Shown here one piece after another: positions 9,374 to 17,759 of a DNA stretch of 64,000 nucleotides. This DNA comes from JAEUIE01 sp046350055. Lineage in GTDB: Bacteria; Planctomycetota; Planctomycetia; Gemmatales; HRBIN36. How positions within the stretch are numbered: position 1 is the stretch's first letter; the number at the start of each line of letters is the position of its first letter. The notes beneath the pieces were generated by a model, which was not told the DNA's origin, made no database searches, and saw only the letters and a program-made list of their open reading frames with translations. The translations under genes were made by a program, and so were the position numbers. The stretch covers positions 2,666,001 through 2,730,000 of the forward strand of contig JAXMBC010000001.1 of the NCBI GenBank assembly GCA_046350055.1, in the 5' to 3' direction.

Positions 9374-10536
9374 TGCTCCATCTCCTTGCGGGCCCAACGG
9401 TCCACTTCCAATAGGGTATCGAGCGTGGGCTGTGCTTGGAAGGGATGGGCCTCTACGATCTCCGTTGTTGCCGGGGTAATGCTGAGGAAGGGCAAGCTGC
9501 CTGCAAGAAAGCGGGTGACGGCGACTTCATTCGCCGCATTGAACGCTGCCCCTGCCGTACCACCACGACGGGCAACTTCAAAGCCCAATTTCAATGCACC
9601 AAAGGTCTCATGATCGGGTTGCTCAAAAGTAAGAGCATGGAGTTCACTCCATCGCAGTCGCTTTGTCGGGCCGGGGTAGCGGTCGGGATACGTGAGGGCA
9701 TATTGAATGGGTAGCCGCATATCGGGGGGGGAAAGCTGGGCCATCACCGACCCATCGCGAAACTCGACGAAGCTGTGGATGATCGACTCTGGATGGATGA
9801 CGACTTCGATCTGCTCCGCTGCCAGGCCAAAGAGCCAGCGGGCTTCGATGATTTCCAGTGCCTTGTTCATCAGGGTGGCAGAATCGATGGTGATCTTCGG
9901 CCCCATCTTCCACGTCGGGTGATTCAGGGCCTGTACGGGGGTGACGTCCTTTAGCTGCTCACGGGATCTACCCCGGAATGGCCCGCCACTGGCCGTGAGC
10001 ACAACACGTTCTACCTCGCCAATTCCCCGTTCCTGGATGATCTGGAAGATGGCCGAGTGCTCACTGTCTACGGGTAGCAAGAGACCCTGCTTCTCTTTGA
10101 CCAGCGGCATCACCACCGGGCCTGCGACGACTAGAGTTTCCTTGTTGGCCAGCGCGAGAGCCTTGCCAGCATGCAGCGCTGCTAAACTGCCTTCCAGTCC
10201 CGCTGCTCCAACGATCGCGCTGAGAACAACGTCAACCTCTGGATGCTGGGCCAGTGTGGAGATCGCCCGTGGGCCTGTCAACGTATCGCACTTCAGTGCA
10301 GGTGTGGTATCACATCCACTGATGGCTACCAGTTTCGGCTGGTAGGTCTGAACAAGATGAGGAAGCTGGTCAACCGAACGGTGTACCGAAAATCCCGTGA
10401 GGCTTAATCGGTCGGGCAGGGCCTGTATCACATCGAGAGTGGATCGGCCAATCGAGCCCGATGCTCCGAGCAACGCCACGCGGCGACGAACGGTGCGGGG
10501 ACAGGAACGTATCTTGCTGGAGAAAGATGGCAGCAT
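9361..10536 (-). CDS. dxr: 1-deoxy-D-xylulose 5-phosphate reductoisomerase
   Basis: Second enzyme of the non-mevalonate isoprenoid pathway: NADPH-dependent conversion of DXP to 2-C-methyl-erythritol 4-phosphate in the cytosol. The NADPH motif GASGSIGRSTLDVI lies near residue 24. ALANKETLVVAG and the active-site segment HPESIIHSFVEF followed by DGSVMAQLSPPDM are classical. The 391-residue length is normal for the family. It is upstream of and overlaps rseP by 13 nt, a common bacterial neighbourhood. The pathway supplies precursors for the squalene genes hpnCDE at 56-59 kb. The first ATG lacks a clear ribosome site, so a slightly later start is possible. Confidence 0.95.
   Translation of the reverse strand: MLPSFSSKIRSCPRTVRRRVALLGASGSIGRSTLDVIQALPDRLSLTGFSVHRSVDQLPHLVQTYQPKLVAISGCDTTPALKCDTLTGPRAISTLAQHPEVDVVLSAIVGAAGLEGSLAALHAGKALALANKETLVVAGPVVMPLVKEKQGLLLPVDSEHSAIFQIIQERGIGEVERVVLTASGGPFRGRSREQLKDVTPVQALNHPTWKMGPKITIDSATLMNKALEIIEARWLFGLAAEQIEVVIHPESIIHSFVEFRDGSVMAQLSPPDMRLPIQYALTYPDRYPGPTKRLRWSELHALTFEQPDHETFGALKLGFEVARRGGTAGAAFNAANEVAVTRFLAGSLPFLSITPATTEIVEAHPFQAQPTLDTLLEVDRWARKEMEHWRT
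9382..9387 (-). promoter_or_regulatory. Shine-Dalgarno site that fixes the rseP start
   Basis: AAGGAG on the minus strand, 8 nt before the TTG at 9373 and inside the last codons of dxr. It argues for the TTG at 9373 over the more upstream in-frame TTG at 9397, and for coupled translation of dxr and rseP. Confidence 0.7.
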
Positions 10537-10548
10537 GAATCACATTTC

Positions 10549-10652
10549 GTCCCCGGTCTCCTACTGGGGATGGGGGGATTCCCGGTGCGGGCTTGCAGAT
10601 ACTTCATTCAGAACCGACATGGCAATGCGTCCCCGGCCAGAGACCGGGGACG
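10549..10652. repeat. Intergenic inverted repeat with internal hairpin
   Basis: Between dxr and sodA, GTCCCCGGTCTC (10549-10560) is the exact reverse complement of GAGACCGGGGAC (10640-10651). The right arm also forms a local hairpin, CGTCCCCGG (10628-10636) with CCGGGGACG (10644-10652), so alternative foldings are possible. The region is G/C-run rich and holds no gene; it looks like a palindromic intergenic element. Confidence 0.6.
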
Positions 10653-10699
10653 AGCGATACATTCAGCGGGGTTCATCCCCACCGCTTTTGAACCGAATA

Positions 10700-11314
10700 T
10701 TACTTGGCTTTCAGCCCGGCGTCAAAGCGCTGGCCGACGACATCCCAGTTGACCACCTTCCACCATTCCTTGAGGTAGTCTGCCCGGCGATTACGGTAAT
10801 CGACATAGTAGGCATGTTCCCACACATCGATACCAAGCACGGGATACTGGTTGTTTTGCAGCGGGCAGTCCTGGTTGGCAGTGCTGACGACCTTCAGATG
10901 GCCACCATCCACCACCAGCCAGCTCCAGCCGGACCCGAAACGCTTCATACCAGCGTCGTTGACTTGTTCCTTGAGTTTGTCCACTCCACCCATGGCTGCG
11001 ATAGCATCCTTCAGAGTGCCTGTTGGTTCCTTGGCACCACCGGGAGCCATGATTTCCCAGAACAGGGTGTGGTTATAGTGTCCGCCACCGTTATTGATTA
11101 TCGCCTGTCGCACGTCGTCGGGCAGTTCCTTATACCCTTTGAGCAGCTCTTCCACAGTCTTGCTGGCAAGGCTGGCATGCTTCTCTACAGCAGCGTTGAG
11201 GTTAGTGACATAAGCCTGATGATGCTTGCCGTGGTGAAGTTCCATGGTCTCCTGGCTGATGACAGGCGACAGGGCACTGGTGGCGTAGGCGAGTTTGGGG
11301 AGTTCAAACTTCAT
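10700..11314 (-). CDS. sodA: Superoxide dismutase, Mn/Fe family
   Basis: 204-residue cytosolic dismutase converting superoxide to peroxide and oxygen. The four metal ligands are identifiable: His27 in MELHHGKHH, His82 in GGGHYNHTLFW, Asp163 and His167 in DVWEHAYY. GGHxNHxLFW favours the manganese-type subgroup, but metal choice cannot be decided from sequence alone. There is no signal peptide. It is a single gene with intergenic DNA on both sides, divergent from the beta-lactamase-like gene. Confidence 0.94.
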   Translation of the reverse strand: MKFELPKLAYATSALSPVISQETMELHHGKHHQAYVTNLNAAVEKHASLASKTVEELLKGYKELPDDVRQAIINNGGGHYNHTLFWEIMAPGGAKEPTGTLKDAIAAMGGVDKLKEQVNDAGMKRFGSGWSWLVVDGGHLKVVSTANQDCPLQNNQYPVLGIDVWEHAYYVDYRNRRADYLKEWWKVVNWDVVGQRFDAGLKAK

Positions 11315-11391
11315 TGCAATCTCCGAAGTGGTGGAGGAGCCGGGTGTTCATAGGATACTCGCTATCCTAGCAAACTCTCCGAGACAGACCA

Positions 11392-12501
11392 ATGAAGGCT
11401 GCATTCCTCTGCCTGATAGCGATGGTAGCCTGTTCGTTTACACTCAGCCAGGACACCCCCACTGCAGCGAAACCTGCCTGGCAACTGGCTGCGGAGAAGC
11501 AGGTCGCCCCGCTACTCGAGAAGAAGCAACTCAACGCTGTGATGATCGGCGTCGTTGATCGCACTGGCAAGAAGCACTGTCTTGCTCTGGGCGACAAACC
11601 CGACAACCTGACCAGGCTCGATGAACACACCATCTTTGAAATTGGGTCGATCAGCAAAACCATGACCTCGATGATCCTGGCTGATGGCGTACAGCGGATG
11701 GAAATAAAACTGGATGATCCAGTACAAAACTATCTGCCCAAGGGTATGGTGATGCCCAAACGGGGTGACCATGTGATTACGCTGGAAGACCTGGCAACGC
11801 ATACGTCCGGGCTGCCCCGACTCGCCCCGCTGCAAATGAGTCAGTTAGCCGACCCCAAAGTGCGTGCCAATCCCTATGCCACGATGAACGCTGAGCAACT
11901 GAAGCAGGCACTGGCCGAAGCAAAGGCAAAGGAATCCAAGACCCCCACTCCCGCCTACAGCAACTTCGGCGTCAGCCTGCTGGGCTACACCCTGTGCCAG
12001 AAGTATGGCAAGAGCTACGAATCGCTGCTGAAGGAACGAATACTTGAACCAGTAGGGATGAAGGAAACCTGGCTGGTGGTGCCGGAAGCGGAAAAAGTCC
12101 GGTTCATCGATGGCTTCGACGCTGCCGGCAAGCTGTCCACGCACTGGGACTTTACCGATATCACCGCTGGGGCTGGTGGGATTCGTTCCACCACTCACGA
12201 TATGCTGCTGTATGTGGAAGCGGGTATGGGACGAAGCAAAGGGCTGCGTATCGCATTCGATGTGGCTCTACACCCCCAGTATGAAATGGGTCGACAAGGC
12301 CAGATCGGGCTGGGCTGGCTGCTGGGCGAAATGGAAGGCAAACGCTTTGCCTGGCACAATGGCGGCACAGGCGGGTTCTCTACTTTCTGTGCCTTCAGCA
12401 AGTCACCCGGGGTTGGCGTGGTAGTACTCAGCAACCGCAGTAAGCCTGGCGGCGAGATCGACAGGCTCGGCATGACCGTGCTGCGGGAGTTACTGAAGTA
12501 A
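11392..12501 (+). CDS. Exported beta-lactamase-family serine hydrolase
   Basis: 369-residue class C beta-lactamase/penicillin-binding-like hydrolase with a signal peptide (FLCLIAMVACSFTLSQ). The catalytic motifs are complete: SISK at 86-89 (nucleophile Ser86, Lys89), YSN at 189-191, and HNG at 322-324 in place of KTG. The family includes D-aminopeptidases, esterases and true beta-lactamases; HNG rather than KTG points to esterase or peptidase activity more than antibiotic resistance. It is monocistronic and convergent with the ATP-grasp gene, 4 bp from its stop. Confidence 0.85.
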   Translation: MKAAFLCLIAMVACSFTLSQDTPTAAKPAWQLAAEKQVAPLLEKKQLNAVMIGVVDRTGKKHCLALGDKPDNLTRLDEHTIFEIGSISKTMTSMILADGVQRMEIKLDDPVQNYLPKGMVMPKRGDHVITLEDLATHTSGLPRLAPLQMSQLADPKVRANPYATMNAEQLKQALAEAKAKESKTPTPAYSNFGVSLLGYTLCQKYGKSYESLLKERILEPVGMKETWLVVPEAEKVRFIDGFDAAGKLSTHWDFTDITAGAGGIRSTTHDMLLYVEAGMGRSKGLRIAFDVALHPQYEMGRQGQIGLGWLLGEMEGKRFAWHNGGTGGFSTFCAFSKSPGVGVVVLSNRSKPGGEIDRLGMTVLRELLK

Positions 12502-12505
12502 CTGT

Positions 12506-13432
12506 TTAGAACAACTTGCTCCATCGCATCTCATTAATCTGTGGACGCGGGTTTTTGGCCAGCTTGATAGCCATGTCAGCCATTGCCTGTACTACCCAGT
12601 CGAAGTAGTAGGGCGTCAGGCTGTAGATATCCATGTCCGGGGCAGGGTTCATGAAGTCGATGGCATAGGGGATGCCATCCTTCACGGCCCATTCCACAGA
12701 GTTCATATCGTAGCCCAGAGCCTTCACCAGTTTGAGTGAATCGGCGACGATCCGCTGACGGATGGCAGGCGTGGGGTACTCCAGATCCTTGTGGTACTTC
12801 CTTTCCTTGGGATCATACTTGATCGGCTGAATCACTTCCTGTCCCAGGCAGATGCAGCGGACGAACGAATCCCACTGGATGAATTCCTGCACCACCATAG
12901 TGAGCAGTCCCGATTCATTGTAGGCTTTCAGCAACTCTTCCATGCTGTGACAGATGCTGACGTTCTTCCAGCCGCCGCCGTGGGCATCCTTCAGTACACA
13001 GGGCATGCCGATGTAATCAATGATGCCTTTCCAATCGAGTGGATAATTGAGGTTGCGCAAGCTTTCATTATGTACGATGCCAGGGACATAGTCTTTATTG
13101 GGCAGTACGACTGTTTTCGGATGCGCAATGCCAAGCTTGGTGGCGAAGCTGGAGCCGAAGAACTTGTCGTCCGCCGTCCACATGAACGGATTGTTGATGA
13201 CCGTCGAACCCTGCAGCAGCGCGTTCTTGAGGTAGCTGCGGTAGTAGGGCACCTCGTGCGAGATGCGATCGATGAGCACAGCATACGGGCAAGGCTCATT
13301 CATGCGGGTGCCACCGAGCTTGGCGTACTCAGCTACGACACCCTGATCACGCTTGTTCACTTCTTCAATGAACTTGGGCGGGAACGACCATTCACGACCA
13401 ACGACCAAACCGACTTTCAATGGGTTGCTCAT
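12506..13432 (-). CDS. ATP-grasp domain ligase
   Basis: 308 residues. The central region has ATP-grasp features: GMPCVLKDAHGGGWKNV (phosphate-binding Lys and Gly-rich loop), MVVQEFIQWDSFVRC (adenine-binding segment) and, near the C-terminus, a Glu-containing segment SVEWAVKDGIPYAIDFMNPAP with the metal-ligand Asp/Asn. ATP-grasp enzymes join a carboxylate to an amine through an acyl phosphate. The substrate is unknown. It is the last of four minus-strand genes whose products act on amide or ester bonds, with spacings of about 140-155 bp, so it may belong to a small-molecule or peptide pathway. Confidence 0.75.
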   Translation of the reverse strand: MSNPLKVGLVVGREWSFPPKFIEEVNKRDQGVVAEYAKLGGTRMNEPCPYAVLIDRISHEVPYYRSYLKNALLQGSTVINNPFMWTADDKFFGSSFATKLGIAHPKTVVLPNKDYVPGIVHNESLRNLNYPLDWKGIIDYIGMPCVLKDAHGGGWKNVSICHSMEELLKAYNESGLLTMVVQEFIQWDSFVRCICLGQEVIQPIKYDPKERKYHKDLEYPTPAIRQRIVADSLKLVKALGYDMNSVEWAVKDGIPYAIDFMNPAPDMDIYSLTPYYFDWVVQAMADMAIKLAKNPRPQINEMRWSKLF

Positions 13433-13463
13433 AGCTTTTCTAATCCTGAGTACTGAAGAGATT

Positions 13464-13487
13464 GTAGGGCACGCTGGTCGTGCCTCA
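13464..13487 (+). repeat. REP-like palindromic repeat, copy A
   Basis: Starts GTAGGGCACGC and ends CGTGCCTCA; GGCACG and CGTGCC pair around a short centre. Copy B (13551-13574) is its inverted partner and copy C is at 49811-49834. Agreement is 22/24 with B (reverse complement). Confidence 0.75.
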
Positions 13488-13550
13488 ACCTTGAATGTGG
13501 ATTTGCATTAGTCTCTTTACACATGACGTTGCAGGGGAATCTCATGCTGG

Positions 13551-13574
13551 TGAGGCACGCACAGCGTGCCCTAC
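13551..13574 (-). repeat. REP-like palindromic repeat, copy B (inverted)
   Basis: Reverse complement of the same 24-bp unit, with GGCACGC and GCGTGCC pairing around ACA. Together with copy A it brackets the 143-bp gap between the ATP-grasp and esterase genes as a head-to-head pair. Confidence 0.75.
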
Positions 13575-13575
13575 C

Positions 13576-14295
13576 TTAATCGTGGCCAGAAAGATAGAGT
13601 CTGATCATCTTATCCCAGTACTGCCAGTCGTGAGACCAGCCATCCCAGAGACGCAGGGCGTTGCCAATGCCTTTGCTCCAGAGCAGGCCCGACATCTTCT
13701 TGTTGCCTTCGCAAAGGCGGTCGTCCTTGCCGACGGCCAGGATGATGTCCTGTGCCCGCAGCGCTGCGAGGCGTCGTTCATCGTGTTCATGGCTGATGAA
13801 CATTGCTGGATTGTGGAAATAGAGATCGTTGTTGGAATAGCCATCAGCGAAGCTGCTGATATCGCACAGCCCCGACAGGCAGAGGATGCGGTTGACGAGG
13901 GTCGGGTGCCGCAGGCCAAAGCTCAGGGCATGGAAGCCGCCAAAGCTACAGCCCAGGGTAATGAGGAACGGATTGGGGTTCTTGTGTTGACTGAGAGGCA
14001 GCACCTCTTCGAGTACATAGTTGTCGTACTCCGCATGACGACGGAAGCGGGCAGCCGGGTGTTTGTGGTAGGCATACCAGCTCTCTGCATCTACCGAATC
14101 GACACAGTAGACCTGCACCCAGCCACGGTTGATGCTATCTGCCATCACATCGATCATGCCGCGATCGGAGAACTCGAAGTAGCGGCCCTGTGACGTTGGG
14201 AACACCAGCACCCTGGCTCCCGCGTGGCCCCAGATTGCCAGTGTCATGTCGCGGTTGAGTCGCGGGCTTCGCCAGGTATGTTGTTCGCGATGCAT
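13576..14295 (-). CDS. Alpha/beta-hydrolase fold esterase
   Basis: 239-residue cytosolic esterase-like protein. The nucleophile elbow is GCSFGG with Ser117; a possible acid lies in GKDDRLCE and the catalytic His in WDGWSHDWQYW near the C-terminus. The sequence resembles the uncharacterised esterase group related to esterase D. There is no signal peptide. It sits upstream of the ATP-grasp gene on the same strand, separated by a repeat pair. The substrate cannot be predicted. Confidence 0.78.
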   Translation of the reverse strand: MHREQHTWRSPRLNRDMTLAIWGHAGARVLVFPTSQGRYFEFSDRGMIDVMADSINRGWVQVYCVDSVDAESWYAYHKHPAARFRRHAEYDNYVLEEVLPLSQHKNPNPFLITLGCSFGGFHALSFGLRHPTLVNRILCLSGLCDISSFADGYSNNDLYFHNPAMFISHEHDERRLAALRAQDIILAVGKDDRLCEGNKKMSGLLWSKGIGNALRLWDGWSHDWQYWDKMIRLYLSGHD

Positions 14296-14354
14296 AGTTT
14301 CAGTGGTAATGGAGAAGGCGTAAATGAAAAGGTGGGAGGGTGCGGTTCCTGCCT

Positions 14355-14370
14355 AGCCGCGGGCCACGCG
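14355..14370. repeat. Possible dispersed GC-rich repeat fragment
   Basis: The segment AGCCGCGGGCCACGCG resembles, at most positions, the reverse complement of the pdhA-pdhB spacer around 39830-39846 (AGCCGCAAGCCACGCG). The rest of the 156-bp gap 14296-14451 holds no gene; it also contains a hairpin, GGACATC (14408-14414) with GATGTCC (14426-14432). Confidence 0.35.
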
Positions 14371-14451
14371 ACTTCAGGTAGCTAATACCCATCACAGTTC
14401 TATCAGTGGACATCTTCTAAAACTTGATGTCCCCCTGCCAGCATAAATTAC

Positions 14452-15249
14452 CTAACCCGTCATCTTGCTGAACGACCAGCGTGGGGTTGTAGTGGCTGTG
14501 CTGCTTCGATATTCCTGCACTGCATCCAGGAACGCATCAAAGAGCGAGTGCATCGCTGCGTCGCGGCGGGTAAGCTCTTCCGGATGCCATTGCACACCGA
14601 CCAGGAACTGCCCGTTCTTGCCTTCAACACCTTCGATCAGGCCATCCGGGGCCCAACTGTTGGCGACCAGGCTGTCAGCCAGCTTCTTGATGCCCTGATG
14701 ATGCATGCTGTTGACGTGGATGGTCTCCGCCTTCACGATACTGGCCAGCCTGCTGTGCGGAGCTACTTTCACTGCATGAGCATACATATCCCGTGTCCAT
14801 CGCTCTGGCGTAGGGAAGTAATCGTGCTTGATGGAGTGTTCGTAGAACTTGCTGACATCCTGGTAGAGCGTGCCACCACAGGCTACGTTCATGAGCTGGG
14901 CCCCTCGACAGACACCCAGCACCGGCTTCTTGTCCTCGACAGCCCAGCGAACGAGCAGCAACTCAGCCCAGTCACGGGCTTTGTCGGTTTTGCCACATAA
15001 GGCATCCTTGGTTTCGTCGTACTGGCAGGGATCCACATCGACGCCACCAGTGAGGAATATGCCATCGAGCCGTTCGTAGATCGCCCGCAGCGTGTCGCTG
15101 TCCCCTACCAGTGGAGGAATGAGCCAGGGCACCGCACCGTTTTCGCTCAGCACACGTACATACGTCTGTCCCATGATCCAGCAAAGAGGCGTCTGCCCCG
15201 GAATGGGGTCGAGCGTCTGCATGGGGATGCCAATGGTGGGGCGGGACAT
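14452..15249 (-). CDS. Gamma-glutamyl-gamma-aminobutyrate hydrolase family (PuuD-like)
   Basis: 265-residue class I glutamine-amidotransferase-like hydrolase. The triad is visible: nucleophile Cys114 in LGVCRGAQL, and His222 with Glu224 in VQWHPEEL. Family members hydrolyse gamma-glutamyl amides such as gamma-Glu-GABA in putrescine breakdown. No other putrescine gene is nearby, so the actual gamma-glutamyl substrate is open. It lies between the esterase and C45 genes on the same strand; all four could act on one amide-containing metabolite (inference). Confidence 0.85.
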   Translation of the reverse strand: MSRPTIGIPMQTLDPIPGQTPLCWIMGQTYVRVLSENGAVPWLIPPLVGDSDTLRAIYERLDGIFLTGGVDVDPCQYDETKDALCGKTDKARDWAELLLVRWAVEDKKPVLGVCRGAQLMNVACGGTLYQDVSKFYEHSIKHDYFPTPERWTRDMYAHAVKVAPHSRLASIVKAETIHVNSMHHQGIKKLADSLVANSWAPDGLIEGVEGKNGQFLVGVQWHPEELTRRDAAMHSLFDAFLDAVQEYRSSTATTTPRWSFSKMTG

Positions 15250-15389
15250 AGGCAGGAACTAGGTGTGAGGAGCTGGAAAACAGGATAGATTGAACAAGGA
15301 ACAGGATACAAAAAGAGGCTTAGATGCAACAGGCCAATTCGGTCTGCGCTGTCATTCAGCTTCGCGTCAAGGCTCTCCATACACTCAGG

Positions 15390-16592
15390 TTATTTCCCCG
15401 CCCTGAATGCCGGATCAATCGTTCCCAGGTCCAACTCTACGTAGGGTCTTTTGTACGCTTCCTGTTTCCCGGCAGCGTAAGAAACCCACATCTTGAGAGC
15501 TGTCGCATCGTATACGCAATTCACGACGTTACCACCCTTGATGGGGATGGAGTTTGCCAGGGCGATCATGGACTGGGCATTGATCTTGCCATAGTCCCGC
15601 TTCAAGTGAGGAAATGCCCCGCGACCTTCATCGTTGTAGACGCACCCTGACATGACGTTGGGGGCAAATTCATCTGTGCTGTCGTTATCTTTCCAGACCA
15701 GGAGTTGCTTGTCCTTCGGCTCGGGGCTGTGTGCACGAATCTTGACGGCTCGCATTTCCTTCTGTCCATCGCCAAAGACGAAGTGGTATCGCTTGGTCAT
15801 GGGCTGGGCCTGGAAGATATCCATGGTACGGGTGAGAGAATCGGCATCGTAAAGCAGCGTGCGGAAGTACACGGTGAAGTGAGGGGCATGTACCTGGTAG
15901 GGTGCTTCCTTGGCTGATGCATCCCCCATTTCAGACAGGGCAATGCCCCGGGCGTTGAGGCCGGTATGGGCACCAATGATTCCCGCGAAACTGGGAACGA
16001 CGTGCGCGATGCCTTTGTCAGGAACATACATCACGATCATGGGGAAGTTATGAGCCCCAACTTTCATACTCCAGTCGAGATTCCTCGTCTGATAGAGATG
16101 GCCGTCTGCAGTAGCTTTGCCCCAGGCAGCAATACTGCTGCACGAGTAAGGCATCATGAGAGCGACGGCATGCAGGGCCTGCAGTTGTGCCAAAGGCAAT
16201 CCAGAGCCATCCGCCAGCCCTGCCAGTTCCTGGGATACCCGCTGATCCGCATAGGCTGCGGTGCGTGACCAGACTTCGCACAGTACGTCCTGAGTCACTT
16301 TGAGTTCTGCCATGATGCCTTGCAGTGCATCAGGGATGAAGGCTTTCATTTCGTCTTTGCTGAGGCGACCCAGGTGATAGCCCATCTCGTAGGGAGTACC
16401 TTTCACGATGATGAGCGGGAACTTGGCCTCACCTTCACCTACAACAGTGCGGGTGCCCGAGCCCAGTGGCTCTGGTTTGGCAAATAACGACGGGGTGACC
16501 TGGCTTTTGCCAGATATGACAGCGGGTTTGTCATCGGCTGCGACCCACGTGAGAGCCAGAGCCAGAAGGGCGAGAGAGAATGTGTGTTTCAT
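15390..16592 (-). CDS. Exported C45-family Ntn hydrolase / acyltransferase
   Basis: About 400 residues, opening with a signal peptide (FSLALLALALTWVAADD) from the ATG at 16592; the frame extends 6 codons further upstream. It resembles the acyl-CoA:6-aminopenicillanate acyltransferase group. The candidate N-terminal nucleophile Cys is in YSCSSIAAWG, followed by the typical HLYQTRNLDW. Members cleave or form amide bonds after autoprocessing at this Cys. Export suggests periplasmic action on a cell-wall, lipid or environmental amide. It is the first of the four minus-strand amide/ester enzymes and is divergent from the RarD-like gene. Confidence 0.8.
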   Translation of the reverse strand: MKHTFSLALLALALTWVAADDKPAVISGKSQVTPSLFAKPEPLGSGTRTVVGEGEAKFPLIIVKGTPYEMGYHLGRLSKDEMKAFIPDALQGIMAELKVTQDVLCEVWSRTAAYADQRVSQELAGLADGSGLPLAQLQALHAVALMMPYSCSSIAAWGKATADGHLYQTRNLDWSMKVGAHNFPMIVMYVPDKGIAHVVPSFAGIIGAHTGLNARGIALSEMGDASAKEAPYQVHAPHFTVYFRTLLYDADSLTRTMDIFQAQPMTKRYHFVFGDGQKEMRAVKIRAHSPEPKDKQLLVWKDNDSTDEFAPNVMSGCVYNDEGRGAFPHLKRDYGKINAQSMIALANSIPIKGGNVVNCVYDATALKMWVSYAAGKQEAYKRPYVELDLGTIDPAFRAGK

Positions 16593-16701
16593 GAGGAAAG
16601 GATAACTCATCTGAGTAAAGCTGTCACGGAAAAACAGGTGCGAACCTCTGATCTATGTAGAATGGTCACTTTGCTGGATGATGCAGGCACAGGACCAGGA
16701 T

Positions 16702-17634
16702 ATGCGGCAAGGGATGCTTTACGGTTTGGCAGCGTATTGCATGTGGGGTGCCATTCCCATCTACTTTCGCTGGCTGGGCAGTTTTGCCAGTTCCTACGAC
16801 ATACTTGCCCACCGCATCGTCTGGTCAGCTCTCCTGTTGATTCTCGTGCTAACGCTGTTGCGTGGAAAATGGCAAGACCTGCGACAGGCCATCTCACATC
16901 GACAGTCCGCTTTATTGCTGCTGGCTAGCTCCGTGTTGATTGGTATCAACTGGTTCGTGTACATCTACGGCGTGGAAACGCACCGTGTCGTTCAGTGCAG
17001 TCTGGGGTATTTCATCACACCACTGGTCAATGTGGCGCTGGGTGTGTTTCTTTTGGGTGAACGATTCCGACCCCTGCAAGGCGTAGCTTTGGGGCTGGGA
17101 ATCATCGGAATGATTGTCCTGACAAGTATGACCGACAGCTTTCCCTGGATCGCCTTCAGCCTGGCTGCATCGTTCAGCCTCTATGGGTTGATTCGCAAGC
17201 TGGCTGCAGTTGAAACGCTGGTGGGTTTGACAGTGGAGTCGCTGATCCTCGCGCCGCTGGCATTATGGTATGTGTTACAGCGCGGAGCAGCCTGGCAGGC
17301 AACGGATGCCAGTGGCCATTGGCTTCTCGTCATCAGTGGTCCAGCAACGGTCATTCCGTTATTCTGTTTTGGCAAGGCTGCGAGACTTCTTCCTCTTTCT
17401 ACTCTGGGTTTCCTTCAGTATCTCTCGCCGAGCTTGCAATTTCTCGTGGCGGTGCTGCACTTCGGTGAACCGCTGGATGTCTACAAGTCAGTCGCCTTTG
17501 GTGCAGTGTGGACAGGCTTATTGATCTTCACCATCGACGCGTGGCAACAAAGGCAGGCAGCAAAAACTGTTAAAACAGAGAATGTAGGAGAGATGGGAGG
17601 CGAGCTTTCTCAGTCCGCAAGCGAATTGCGATGA
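16702..17634 (+). CDS. rarD: RarD-like EamA-family transporter
   Basis: Inner-membrane DMT-superfamily transporter of about 310 residues with ten predicted hydrophobic helices. It opens GLAAYCMWGAIPIYFRWL and continues AHRIVWSALLL, both characteristic of RarD. Substrates of RarD homologues are poorly known. The ATG at 16702 has AGGA 7 nt upstream; an upstream ATG at 16678 would add 8 residues without a ribosome site. The polar tail after the last helix (about 30 residues) is not conserved in character. Confidence 0.87.
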   Translation: MRQGMLYGLAAYCMWGAIPIYFRWLGSFASSYDILAHRIVWSALLLILVLTLLRGKWQDLRQAISHRQSALLLLASSVLIGINWFVYIYGVETHRVVQCSLGYFITPLVNVALGVFLLGERFRPLQGVALGLGIIGMIVLTSMTDSFPWIAFSLAASFSLYGLIRKLAAVETLVGLTVESLILAPLALWYVLQRGAAWQATDASGHWLLVISGPATVIPLFCFGKAARLLPLSTLGFLQYLSPSLQFLVAVLHFGEPLDVYKSVAFGAVWTGLLIFTIDAWQQRQAAKTVKTENVGEMGGELSQSASELR

Positions 17635-17659
17635 ATTTAACGAAAATGCGTATGGAGAT

Positions 17660-17687
17660 TTGCATGACTTCAAATGCGACCTATAGT
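17660..17687 (+). promoter_or_regulatory. Candidate sigma-70-like promoter for the Tad-like operon
   Basis: TTGCAT (17660-17665) and TATAGT (17682-17687) are separated by 16 nt, about 70 nt upstream of the first TadE-like start. The region is AT-richer than its surroundings. Planctomycete promoters are poorly characterised, so this is tentative. Confidence 0.3.
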
Positions 17688-17759
17688 ACGATTGGTACAT
17701 ACTAAAGTCAGGGATAGTCTCTTCGCCGCCCGGGACATTCGACACTGTGGAGAGGCCTT

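Noticed and set aside
10397..11353. 318-codon plus-strand frame across dxr and sodA
   Set aside because: It reads the antisense of two clear genes and the repeat between them.
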